From Acidimicrobiaceae bacterium (lineage in GTDB: Bacteria; Actinomycetota; Acidimicrobiia; Acidimicrobiales; Ilumatobacteraceae), in assembly GCA_947505655.1 (NCBI GenBank), contig CANNMD010000006.1, forward strand, positions 1 to 37,371: a stretch of DNA of 37,371 nucleotides, written 5' to 3'. Below, in pieces: positions 11,854 through 20,379 of the stretch (its first letter is position 1; the number at the start of each line of letters is the position of its first letter). Position numbers and translations under genes: made by a program. Below the pieces are notes generated by a model. It had not been told where the DNA came from and did no database searches. It was given only the letters and a program-made list of their open reading frames with translations.

Positions 11854-11936
11854 CAGCCCGCTCCTGGCTTACCCTCTCCAGCGCATACCGTCCCCCCGGC
11901 GGAGGCTGGATGCCAGGAGCGGGCTGCCTGCTTTTT
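11854..11936 (+). ncRNA. candidate structured small RNA with C6 loop (possibly 6C-like)
   Basis: Perfect 15-bp stem CAGCCCGCTCCTGGC (11854-11868) / GCCAGGAGCGGGCTG (11912-11926); nested TCCAGC (11877-11882)/GCTGGA (11905-11910); six consecutive C (11892-11897) in the apical region; TTTTT at 11932-11936. Intergenic. Family not verified. Confidence 0.45.
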
Positions 11937-12078
11937 CTCACCGCCCACAGCCCTCGTCGAGCGTGTCGCCAACATGCTCCGATGCTGAATTTCGGCAAAC
12001 AAACGCGCACGGTCACCACCTTCGAAAACGGCCATCGTGAAGCGTTTGTCAAGGCGCGTGACCAGCCGTACGGACGAA

Positions 12079-12112
12079 ACCACTCTCCGTGAATCACTAC
12101 CACTCTGCGTGA
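12079..12112 (+). promoter_or_regulatory. tandem direct-repeat operator candidate upstream of the FtsH-like gene
   Basis: ACCACTCTCCGTGA (12079-12092) and ACCACTCTGCGTGA (12099-12112), 13/14 identical, 20-bp centre spacing; followed by TAATGT (12121-12126) as a possible -10. Confidence 0.45.
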
Positions 12113-12160
12113 GAGGTCTGGTAATGTGCGAGCAGTCATTCACTTCGAGAGGGATTCGCG

Positions 12161-13909
12161 ATGGACATCACCGACCTACAGCACGGCCGACTGGTTCACG
12201 GTCACCAAGTCGACACCACTGCTGCACGCGAGCATCAGCGCCAACGTCGCCTCACCCGCTTGGTCGTTGCCTTCGGGCTTCCTCTGGCGTGGATTTGGTA
12301 TCGCGAACTCACCGGCAACCCAGTGAGCCCAGGTCTGCCGAGCATCGTGCGCAGCAGCCCCGAGTTGTCGTTGCTCGTGGTGCTGCTCGTGTTGATGGCC
12401 GCAATGACCCTCATCCCCTACCTCGGGGCTGGCAAGTCGCCACACACCATGCTGCGGGCGTCGGATTCGAAGATTCGCTTGGCCGATGTTGTCGGCGCCG
12501 AGGCCACACGCCGCGAAGCCATCGACACGCTGAACCTGTTTTTGAACCATCAGACCTTCGCCGACGAACTCGGCGGCTCGCCTCGCCGTGGTGTGCTGTT
12601 TGAAGGATTGCCCGGCACCGGCAAGACCTATCTCGCCAAGGCACTTGCGGCCGAGGCTGGCGTTCCGTTCCTGTTCGTCTCGGCGAGCGAATTCCAGTCG
12701 ATGTTCTTTGGTCAGACGAACAAGAAGGTTCGGTCGTTCTTCAAAGCCATGCGCAAAGCCGCTCGAGCCGAAGGTGGCGCCATCGGCTTCATCGAAGAGT
12801 TCGACGCCATCGGTGGGGCCCGTAGCGGGATGAGCTCGAACTCATCTCGTGAAGGCAGCGTGGGCATCGTGAACGAATTGTTGGTGCAGATGCAGAGCTT
12901 CGACCTGCCCACCGGATGGCAGAAAATGAAGAGCAAGTGGATCGACCGCGTGAACTCGTTGCTGCCAGAAGGCACCGCCATTCCTCGCTCGAAGCCCACC
13001 ACCGCAAACGTGTTGCTCATCGCGGCCACCAACCGCGCCGCCGACTTGGATCCAGCGCTACTGCGCCCGGGTCGCTTCGACCGAGTCATCCACTTCGATC
13101 TTCCGCCGCACTCAGATCGTGTCGAGATCGCCGAGTACTACTTGAACAAGAAGTCGCACACGCCTGCCGTCACCGCCAAGGCGATCGCCGACCTGTCCGC
13201 TGGCTACACCCCGGTTCGCATCGAGCGAATTCTCGATGAGGCCTTGATCATTGCGCTGCGTCATGGCCGGCGGGCAATGACTGTTGAAGACGTGATTGAG
13301 GCACAGCTCATCACCGACGTGGGCCTGTCGCACGAAGTGGGCTATCACCCCGACGAGCGTCGTCGAGTGGCTGTTCACGAAGCGGGCCACGCGCTGACGG
13401 CCGCAGTTGCAGGCCGCGACATTCGCATCGCCTCGATTCTGCGCCGCGGCGGCGCGCTCGGTCTTGTGTCGCACTCCGAAGCCGACGAGCGCCACCTGCG
13501 CACACCCACAGAAGCGTTCAACCTGATGGCTATTGCGCTCGCCGGGCGCGCCGCAGAGATGCAGGAATTCGGTGAGGCCAGCAGTGGCATCGCATCAGAC
13601 CTTCAGGTGGCCACAACCATCGCTGCCCAACTTGTGGGCCAGCTCGGTGCCGGCGACAGCTTGATCAGCCTTGAGGCCGCCGCTATGCCAACCGCCGCGA
13701 ACTTGGTGGCCAAGGTGTTGGCCGACGAAGCGTCACGCAAAAAGGTGGACCAGATGTTGTTCGATGCCGCCGACGCAGCAGCGTGTCTGGTGCTTGAGCA
13801 TCGCTATGCGTTGATCAATCTCACCAACGCGTTGCTCGACTACGACGAGCTCACCGGTGCCGAAGTAAAGGCAATCGTTGTCGAAGCGGTGCGAGCCACC
13901 ACGGCCTAA
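12161..13909 (+). CDS. divergent FtsH-like membrane AAA+ ATPase / M41 metallopeptidase
   Basis: Two N-terminal hydrophobic segments; Walker A GLPGTGKT; Walker B-like IGFIEEFDAIG; SRH ATNRAADLDPALLRPGRFDR; zinc motif HEAGH; downstream SGIASDLQVAT. RBS-like GAGAGGG upstream. Confidence 0.9.
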   Translation: MDITDLQHGRLVHGHQVDTTAAREHQRQRRLTRLVVAFGLPLAWIWYRELTGNPVSPGLPSIVRSSPELSLLVVLLVLMAAMTLIPYLGAGKSPHTMLRASDSKIRLADVVGAEATRREAIDTLNLFLNHQTFADELGGSPRRGVLFEGLPGTGKTYLAKALAAEAGVPFLFVSASEFQSMFFGQTNKKVRSFFKAMRKAARAEGGAIGFIEEFDAIGGARSGMSSNSSREGSVGIVNELLVQMQSFDLPTGWQKMKSKWIDRVNSLLPEGTAIPRSKPTTANVLLIAATNRAADLDPALLRPGRFDRVIHFDLPPHSDRVEIAEYYLNKKSHTPAVTAKAIADLSAGYTPVRIERILDEALIIALRHGRRAMTVEDVIEAQLITDVGLSHEVGYHPDERRRVAVHEAGHALTAAVAGRDIRIASILRRGGALGLVSHSEADERHLRTPTEAFNLMAIALAGRAAEMQEFGEASSGIASDLQVATTIAAQLVGQLGAGDSLISLEAAAMPTAANLVAKVLADEASRKKVDQMLFDAADAAACLVLEHRYALINLTNALLDYDELTGAEVKAIVVEAVRATTA

Positions 13910-13925
13910 CGGACGCAGCAGCTGA

Positions 13926-16199
13926 TCAGTTCGCGGCAGCCGCTTGCATTGCTGTCCACACGCGCTGCGAGGTGCACGGCATATCGATGTGACGCACACC
14001 GAGGTGGGCAACGGCGTCGACAACAGCGCTCTGCACAGCGGGGGTGGCACCAATGGTGCCGCTCTCGCCGATGCCCTTGGCACCAAGATCGTTGAGCGGC
14101 GACGGTGTCTCGGCATGCACGGTTTGGAAGCTCGGCAACTCGGCAGCCGAGACGATGCCATAGTCGGCAAAGTTAGAGGTGAGCGGGTTGCCGTCGGCGT
14201 CGTAAACGAACTCCTCGAACAACGCTTGGGCGACGCCCTGAGCAAGGCCGCCGTGAATCTGACCTTCGGCCAGCAACGGGTTGATGATTTTGCCGGCGTC
14301 GTCGACCGCAACGAGTTGGCGCAACACAGCACGGCCGGTCTCGGTATCGAGTTCGACTACAGCAAGGTGTGCGCCCGACGGAAAGCTGCCACCGGCCTGT
14401 TCGAAGTCTCCTTCGCCGAACAGCGTGAGGCTTGACGTGTGCGCTGCGGCGACGATCTCGGTCCATGTGCGGCTGATGGCTGGTGCTCCGGCGACGTGGA
14501 AAACACCATCGGTGATGACGACGTCGGCAACATCGGCTTCGAGCAAACGCGCCGCAACCGAGCGCGCCTGATCGGCAACCAGCGTTGCTGCTCTCGCCAC
14601 GTTGGTACCACCCAATTGCACCGAGCGAGACCCACCGGTGACCGACCCACGCGCAACCAGATCGGTGTCGCCATGGATCACCGTGATGCTGTCCATCGGC
14701 ACGCCCAAGGTGTCGGCAACGAGCATCGCCCACGTAGTGCGATGACCTTGGCCATACGGCGTCGTGCCGGTGACCACGCGTACTGCAACGCCGTCGCCGG
14801 TTGGTGATGGCGTGACCTCGACCTGTCCGAGCTCACCTCCACCCGACATCGCTGTGACCTCTACGTAGACCGATACGCCAATGCCCAACTGCACGATGTC
14901 GCCACGGTCTCGTCGTTGCTGCTGCTCGGCACGAAGCGCTGCGTAGTCGACCGCGGCAAGCAACTTGTCGAGACCACCTTCGTAGTCACCGCTGTCATAT
15001 GTGGTGCCGGTAACGGTGGTGAAGGGAAAGCGATCAGCGGCGATGAGATTGCGACGACGAACGTCGACCGGGTCCATGCCAATCTCGGCTGCGAAGAGAT
15101 CCATGGCCCGTTCGATTGCAGCGGCGGCTTCGGGACGACCCGCGCCTCGGTACGCAACGATGGGAACTGTGTTGGTCACTACCGCTGCAGAACTGAGCTC
15201 GGCGGCAGCGATGTCGTACACACCCGTGAGCATCATTCGGGTCATGAACGGCAGGATGGCCCCGATACGCGGATACGCACCGGCGTCCTGCACGACATCG
15301 AGTTGATATGCCGTGACGCGGCCATCACGCGACCCACCGATGGTGAGTTTCTGTGTCTGCGCACGACCATGCCCCAGACCGTTCATACTCTCGCTGCGCG
15401 TCTCGGTATAGCGCACGGGTCGGCCTACTGCGCGGGCAAGCCACGGCACCAGTGTCTCTTCGGGATAGACCGACGCCTTCGCGCCGAATCCGCCACCGAC
15501 ATCGGGAGTGATAACCCGCACCATCGAAGGGTCGAGCGAATACCACTCGCAGAGCCGCTCTTGCACAGGGTGCGCGCCTTGGCCGGACTGCCAATGGGTG
15601 AGGCGACCATCATCTTCCCAACGGCTTGCGGAGACACGTCCCTCTAGCGGCGATGGGGCAACGCGTTGATTGACGATGTTCGCGGTGACCACGACTTCGC
15701 AAGCGCTGAAGTCGACCGGAGCGGCAGCGGGGATACTCATGCAAACGTTAGAACCGTGGCCAGGAAACAGCAGCACCTCGTCGGTGAGCGCTTGTGCGAC
15801 CGTGATGACTCCGGGCAACACGTCGTACGAAACGATGACCATTTGCACTGCGTCGGTCGCCTGCTCGCGTGTCTCAGCAACGATGGCCACGATGGGTTCG
15901 CCCACGTAACGAACCGTGTCGGAGGCCAGCGCTGAGCGCGGGCAGGTGGCCGGTAAAAACGGGAGGTCGATCGGAAACGGACCGAGATCGATGTCGCTGT
16001 TCACGAAGATGCCAACAACCCCGGGGGCTTGACGCGCCTCGGCGGTATCGATGTCGGTGATGCGCGCATGGGCCATCTGCGACCGCACATAGACCACGTG
16101 TGCAGCGCCTTCGAGATGAAGGTTGTCGATAAACGTGCCGTGACCTGTAAGCAGCGCTGGGTCCTCGCCACGTACAACCCGCTGACCAACTATCCCCAT
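13926..16199 (-). CDS. xanthine dehydrogenase-family molybdopterin-binding subunit, form-II CoxL-like
   Basis: MGIVGQRVVRGEDPALLTGHGTFIDNL..., VRVITPDVGGGFGAK, active-site loop AYRGAGRPEAAAAIERAMD, C-terminal GAKGIGESGTIGATPAVQSAVVDA. Confidence 0.92.
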   Translation of the reverse strand: MGIVGQRVVRGEDPALLTGHGTFIDNLHLEGAAHVVYVRSQMAHARITDIDTAEARQAPGVVGIFVNSDIDLGPFPIDLPFLPATCPRSALASDTVRYVGEPIVAIVAETREQATDAVQMVIVSYDVLPGVITVAQALTDEVLLFPGHGSNVCMSIPAAAPVDFSACEVVVTANIVNQRVAPSPLEGRVSASRWEDDGRLTHWQSGQGAHPVQERLCEWYSLDPSMVRVITPDVGGGFGAKASVYPEETLVPWLARAVGRPVRYTETRSESMNGLGHGRAQTQKLTIGGSRDGRVTAYQLDVVQDAGAYPRIGAILPFMTRMMLTGVYDIAAAELSSAAVVTNTVPIVAYRGAGRPEAAAAIERAMDLFAAEIGMDPVDVRRRNLIAADRFPFTTVTGTTYDSGDYEGGLDKLLAAVDYAALRAEQQQRRDRGDIVQLGIGVSVYVEVTAMSGGGELGQVEVTPSPTGDGVAVRVVTGTTPYGQGHRTTWAMLVADTLGVPMDSITVIHGDTDLVARGSVTGGSRSVQLGGTNVARAATLVADQARSVAARLLEADVADVVITDGVFHVAGAPAISRTWTEIVAAAHTSSLTLFGEGDFEQAGGSFPSGAHLAVVELDTETGRAVLRQLVAVDDAGKIINPLLAEGQIHGGLAQGVAQALFEEFVYDADGNPLTSNFADYGIVSAAELPSFQTVHAETPSPLNDLGAKGIGESGTIGATPAVQSAVVDAVAHLGVRHIDMPCTSQRVWTAMQAAAAN

Positions 16200-16270
16200 C
16201 GCGTTGACTCCTCTTTCATGTGGTTTGAGTTCAGTACGCGCAGACATAGGCACGAACCAATGACAACGCC

Positions 16271-16276
16271 TAGATT
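16271..16276 (+). promoter_or_regulatory. putative -10 element of a leaderless promoter
   Basis: TAGATT, 6 nt before the ATG at 16283. Confidence 0.45.
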
Positions 16277-16282
16277 CACACC

Positions 16283-17476
16283 ATGACTTTGACTGAATCG
16301 GCACCACCAAAAGCAGAACGTTGGACTGCGCAGTGGAAGGAACTCTACGCCGAAGTCGTAACCACCGGCTTGTGCACCGGGTGCGCCGGGTGTGTCGTGA
16401 CGTGCCCTCACGACGTCATCGGCTACGAGCACTCCGAGGGCAAATACTTGCCGTTTCATCTCGAAGAAGAACTCGGTCTCGACAACTGCATTCACGGCGA
16501 AAAGGGTTGCACCACGTGCACCCGCGCATGCCCACGTTTCCGAGCGTGGGAACCGGCCGCCGACATGCACCTGTTCGGCCGCGTGCGTGAGCCCGAAGAA
16601 ATGGGCGGCATCTGGCGTGCGCTGTATCTCACCCGAGCCAGCGACGACATGGTTCACAAGATCGGCCAAGACGGCGGCCTCGTCTCGGCAATGCTCATCT
16701 GGCTGATGGAGCACGATTACATCGAGGCAGCGATGGTCAGTGGCGTTGAGCCCGACGATGCATGGAAAGCCAAGCCCGTGCTGGCTCGCAACACCGCCGA
16801 AGTGCTCGCCACTGCCGGCAGCCGCTACACCTACTGCGCCAACCCACTCGCCTTGCGCGATGCCAAAGAGCAAGGCCTCTCACGCCTGGCTTTGGTGGGC
16901 ATGGGGTGCCAGACCTCGTCGCCTCCAACCATGTGGGATCGCAAGGCCGGCAAGGTCTCGAAGCCGTTCTTGTTCAACATTGGTCTGCTCTGCTCGAAGA
17001 CATTCGACGACGCCATTTTCCCCGAGTTGTTCGAAGCCAAGTACGGCCTGAAGAAGGCCGACATGGTGAAAATGAACATTAAGGGCGTGTTCCAGATTTG
17101 GATGAAGGACGGCTCGTTCCACGAGATCGATCTCAAGGAATGCCACAAGTGGACCCGCGAGGGCTGCAAGAACTGTCCCGACTTCTCTGCCGAACATGCC
17201 GACGTATCAACGGGCGGCATCGGCGAAGACAACGACTGGACACTCACCATCGTGCGCACCGAGTTGGGCGAAGAGGTCATCAACCGCATGATCGCCGACG
17301 GGTCGATCATTGCTCGACCAGCGCAAGACGACAAAGAGGCAATGCGCCTGTTGCGCCTGCTGTCGATTGTGAGCCGTCGCCGCTGGCCAGAGTTCGCCGA
17401 CCGCGCACCTTCGGTTGGTGTGCCACCTCCGAAGAAGAAGGCCGACGCTCCGGCTCCGGCTCCGGCGGCGCCCTAG
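16283..17476 (+). CDS. coenzyme F420 hydrogenase/dehydrogenase beta-subunit (FrhB/FdhB) family protein
   Basis: Ferredoxin-like CTGCAGCVVTCPHDVIG, CIHGEKGCTTCTRACPRF, FrhB-type GQDGGLVSAML..., VGMGCQTS, CKNCPDFSAEHADVSTGGIG. Confidence 0.88.
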   Translation: MTLTESAPPKAERWTAQWKELYAEVVTTGLCTGCAGCVVTCPHDVIGYEHSEGKYLPFHLEEELGLDNCIHGEKGCTTCTRACPRFRAWEPAADMHLFGRVREPEEMGGIWRALYLTRASDDMVHKIGQDGGLVSAMLIWLMEHDYIEAAMVSGVEPDDAWKAKPVLARNTAEVLATAGSRYTYCANPLALRDAKEQGLSRLALVGMGCQTSSPPTMWDRKAGKVSKPFLFNIGLLCSKTFDDAIFPELFEAKYGLKKADMVKMNIKGVFQIWMKDGSFHEIDLKECHKWTREGCKNCPDFSAEHADVSTGGIGEDNDWTLTIVRTELGEEVINRMIADGSIIARPAQDDKEAMRLLRLLSIVSRRRWPEFADRAPSVGVPPPKKKADAPAPAPAAP

Positions 17477-17548
17477 GCCCTTCGTCAGAACTTTGCTACA
17501 CGCCCTCGCATCAAAGAACAGCGTCAGGGCCATGCCAGACTCGCGTCT

Positions 17549-18460
17549 ATGCCTTTGCATCCCCAAGCTCACTTCTTGATTCAGGCCCTCGCTCAGCTCG
17601 GTCTTCCCCCCTTCGAGTTGGGAACCCCGCAGCAGGCGAGAGACGCTCGCGCCGCCCGAGGTATGGCACCCGCAGAACATGTACACGAGGTCCGCGACCT
17701 CGACGCCGGCGGAGTTCCGGCTCGCTTGTACCGACCAAGCGCCGCAAGCGACCTTGGCTTGCTGGTCTACTTTCACGGCGGCGGCTGGGTCATCGGAGAC
17801 CTCGAGTCACACGACAACGTATGTCGCGCGCTTGCGAATCGCAGCGGCCATGCGGTGCTCAACGTCGATTACCGTCTAGCCCCCGAGCACCCGTTTCCGG
17901 CAGCATTGGGCGACTCGATTCAGGCCACCCGTTGGGCGCATGCCAATGCAGCCGATCTGGGTTGCGATGCAAGTCGCATCGCCGTCGGCGGAGACTCTGC
18001 CGGGGCCAACCTAGCTGCAGTAGTCGCCCAGATCGCACCGATTCCGTTGTGCCATCAGATGCTCATCTACCCAGTCACCGACTGCCGCCGCGTATCGGCG
18101 TCGTATTCCGAAAACGCCACGGGCTATTTCCTCACCGCTTCGGGCATGGAGTGGTTCGTCGACCATTACCTGTCGGGCGGCCAGGGGTCACCCGACGACC
18201 CACGCGTCTCGCCGTTGTTGGCCGACGACGCAACGCTGCGTGCCACGCCGCCAGCCCTCGTGATCACCGCCGAGTTCGATCCATTGCGAGACGAAGGCGA
18301 GCAGTACGCCACCCGGCTCGCAGAGCTCGGTGTCGCCACCACGCATGTTCGTTTCAGCGGAATGATCCACGGGTTCTTCAGCATGGCCGAGATGATCGAC
18401 GACGCGAAAGCAGCCCACGCTGTGGCCGCCGAAGCGCTGAAAACTGCCTTCAGTAAATAG
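17549..18460 (+). CDS. alpha/beta hydrolase, hormone-sensitive-lipase-type esterase
   Basis: HGGGWVIGD oxyanion motif, GGDSAGANLA nucleophile elbow, DPLRDEGEQYA, HGFFSM. Confidence 0.93.
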   Translation: MPLHPQAHFLIQALAQLGLPPFELGTPQQARDARAARGMAPAEHVHEVRDLDAGGVPARLYRPSAASDLGLLVYFHGGGWVIGDLESHDNVCRALANRSGHAVLNVDYRLAPEHPFPAALGDSIQATRWAHANAADLGCDASRIAVGGDSAGANLAAVVAQIAPIPLCHQMLIYPVTDCRRVSASYSENATGYFLTASGMEWFVDHYLSGGQGSPDDPRVSPLLADDATLRATPPALVITAEFDPLRDEGEQYATRLAELGVATTHVRFSGMIHGFFSMAEMIDDAKAAHAVAAEALKTAFSK

Positions 18461-18463
18461 GCG

Positions 18464-19153
18464 TCAGTCTGCGCCAAGCACACGGGCTCGGGTGAACACT
18501 GCATCGAGCATCGGTTCGGTCAAGCGACCAGTGAAGGTGTTTTGCTGGCTCGGATGAAACGAGCACAACAACGTGAGTCCCGAATCGGTGCTCGCCTCAA
18601 CAAGATGCCCAAACTTGGGCCGCGGCCGCACCCCAAACTCTGCGCACGCCGCCTCGTACGCGAACCCGCCGAGGCACACCACAACTTTGGCGTTGCGCAA
18701 GAGCGCGAACTCGCGCTGCAAGAACGGCCGGCACGAGTCACGCTCGCTGGTCTCAGGCTTGTTGCCGGGAGGCGCGCATTTCACTGCAGCCGTGACCCAC
18801 GCATTGGTGAGTTCGAGTCCGTCGTCGCGTCCGTGCGACAACGCCTGATTTGCCAAGCCTGCCTTGTGCATCGCTCGGAACAACCAGTCACCGCTGCGAT
18901 CACCGGTGAACACCCGACCGGTTCGATTGGCTCCGTGAGCGGCGGGCGCAAGACCCAACACGATGATCGACGCCTTCGGGTCACCAAAGCCCGGAATTGG
19001 CCGGCCCCAATACTCTTCGTCGCGATACGAAGCCCGCTTGTCGATCGATACCTGTTCGCGCCATTCAACGAGCCGCGGGCACGCGCGGCAGTCGATCACA
19101 CGGCGACGCAGTTGGGCGAGAGTCTTCGACGTGTCCGAAGTTGCAGAACTCAT
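18464..19153 (-). CDS. uracil-DNA glycosylase, family 5 (UDGb-like)
   Basis: GLAPAAHGANRTGRVFTGDRSG, VTAAVKCAPPGNKPETSERDSCRPFL, SFHPSQQNTFTGRLTEPML; N-terminal cysteines C-x2-C. Confidence 0.9.
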   Translation of the reverse strand: MSSATSDTSKTLAQLRRRVIDCRACPRLVEWREQVSIDKRASYRDEEYWGRPIPGFGDPKASIIVLGLAPAAHGANRTGRVFTGDRSGDWLFRAMHKAGLANQALSHGRDDGLELTNAWVTAAVKCAPPGNKPETSERDSCRPFLQREFALLRNAKVVVCLGGFAYEAACAEFGVRPRPKFGHLVEASTDSGLTLLCSFHPSQQNTFTGRLTEPMLDAVFTRARVLGAD

Positions 19154-19204
19154 CCCGCCGACAGTAGGCCGTATTCACGGAACCATGGCTAAATTTGCAG
19201 GTAC

Positions 19205-19855
19205 ATGCCGAAGAAGCCTCCCGCCGGTCCGTCGCCAACGCTTGTGTTGTTGGTTCGTCACGGACAGACCCCCACCACGGGCAAGTTGTTGCCCGGCCGC
19301 GCCAGTGGTCTTCACCTTGCCGATCAGGGCCGTGCTCAAGCCCAAGTGGCAGCCGATCGCATCGCCGGTTTGGCCAAGGTCGATGCCATCTATGCGTCGC
19401 CGCTCGAGCGGGCTCGCGAAACCGCAGCGCCCATCGCCAAAGCTCTCGGCCAAAAGGTGCGCATCGACAAAGGTCTGCTCGAGTGCGATTTCGGCGATTG
19501 GACTGGCGCCGAACTCTCGGCGCTGATGAAGTTGCCCGAATGGACCACCGTGCAGCGGTCGCCATCCACCTTTCGCTTTCCCAATGGCGAGAGTTTTCTC
19601 GAGATGCAAACACGCATGGTCAGCACGCTCGACCGGTTGCGCGCCACCCATCCCGGCAGAACCATCGTGTGCGTGTCGCACGCCGACCCAATCAAGGCCG
19701 CCGTCGCGCACGCCATGGGCACTCACATCGATCTGTTCCAGCGCATCGTGATCTCCACGTGCTCAATCAGCGCAATCGCATACTCCGCCGGCGGGCCAAT
19801 CGTGCTCAATGTCAACTCAACCGGCGGCTCGCTCAGCGAGCTTCGGCCAAGCTGA
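19205..19855 (+). CDS. histidine phosphatase family protein (MSMEG_4193-type)
   Basis: LVLLVRHGQTPTTGKLLPGRASGLHLADQGRAQA..., SPLERARETA, CVSHADPIKAAVAHAMG. Confidence 0.9.
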   Translation: MPKKPPAGPSPTLVLLVRHGQTPTTGKLLPGRASGLHLADQGRAQAQVAADRIAGLAKVDAIYASPLERARETAAPIAKALGQKVRIDKGLLECDFGDWTGAELSALMKLPEWTTVQRSPSTFRFPNGESFLEMQTRMVSTLDRLRATHPGRTIVCVSHADPIKAAVAHAMGTHIDLFQRIVISTCSISAIAYSAGGPIVLNVNSTGGSLSELRPS

Positions 19856-19866
19856 GACGACGCAAC

Positions 19867-20379
19867 ATGGGAGTCTTCTTTCAGTTCGACGACGTCGATG
19901 CTTTCACCACGGTGACTCAAGGCGCCCCGGGTCAGCGCGTGTTCTTTCTCTACGCACGCCAAGGCAACGTCAGTGTTGCCGTGAAATGCGAGAAGCAACA
20001 AGTGGCCGCCATCGCCGACTTTCTCCGCAAGGCGATGACCGACCTCGAGCCCTCGGCAGAACCGCCACGATCACTGTCGTTTGAGACCCCGCCGCCGTTT
20101 GAGGCAGCGTTCGTGCTCGGCCCAATCGCGCTCGGTTACGACCGCGAGAACGACCGACTCTTGGTTCAACTCGAAGAGGTCATCACTGTCGACGAAGACG
20201 GCGAACCTGACGAAGAAGCCTTCGACGATCGCGGCCAAGTGCGCGTGCTGCTGCAGCGCAATCAAGCATTGGCTTTCTGCGCGCACACCGAGTCGGTGGT
20301 GTCGGCGGGTCGGGCACCGTGCGCGTTCTGCGGCAGGCCGATGGAACCCAACGGGCACCCATGTCCAACAATGAACTAA
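19867..20379 (+). CDS. DUF3090 family protein
   Basis: MGVFFQFDDVDAFTTVTQGAPGQRVFFLYARQGN..., C-terminal CAFCGRPMEPNGHPCP. Confidence 0.88.
   Translation: MGVFFQFDDVDAFTTVTQGAPGQRVFFLYARQGNVSVAVKCEKQQVAAIADFLRKAMTDLEPSAEPPRSLSFETPPPFEAAFVLGPIALGYDRENDRLLVQLEEVITVDEDGEPDEEAFDDRGQVRVLLQRNQALAFCAHTESVVSAGRAPCAFCGRPMEPNGHPCPTMN

Noticed and set aside
13926-16199. Aerobic CO dehydrogenase (form I CoxL)
   Set aside because: The active-site loop is AYRGAGR, not the Cys-containing AYxCSFR of form I, and CoxM/CoxS are absent.
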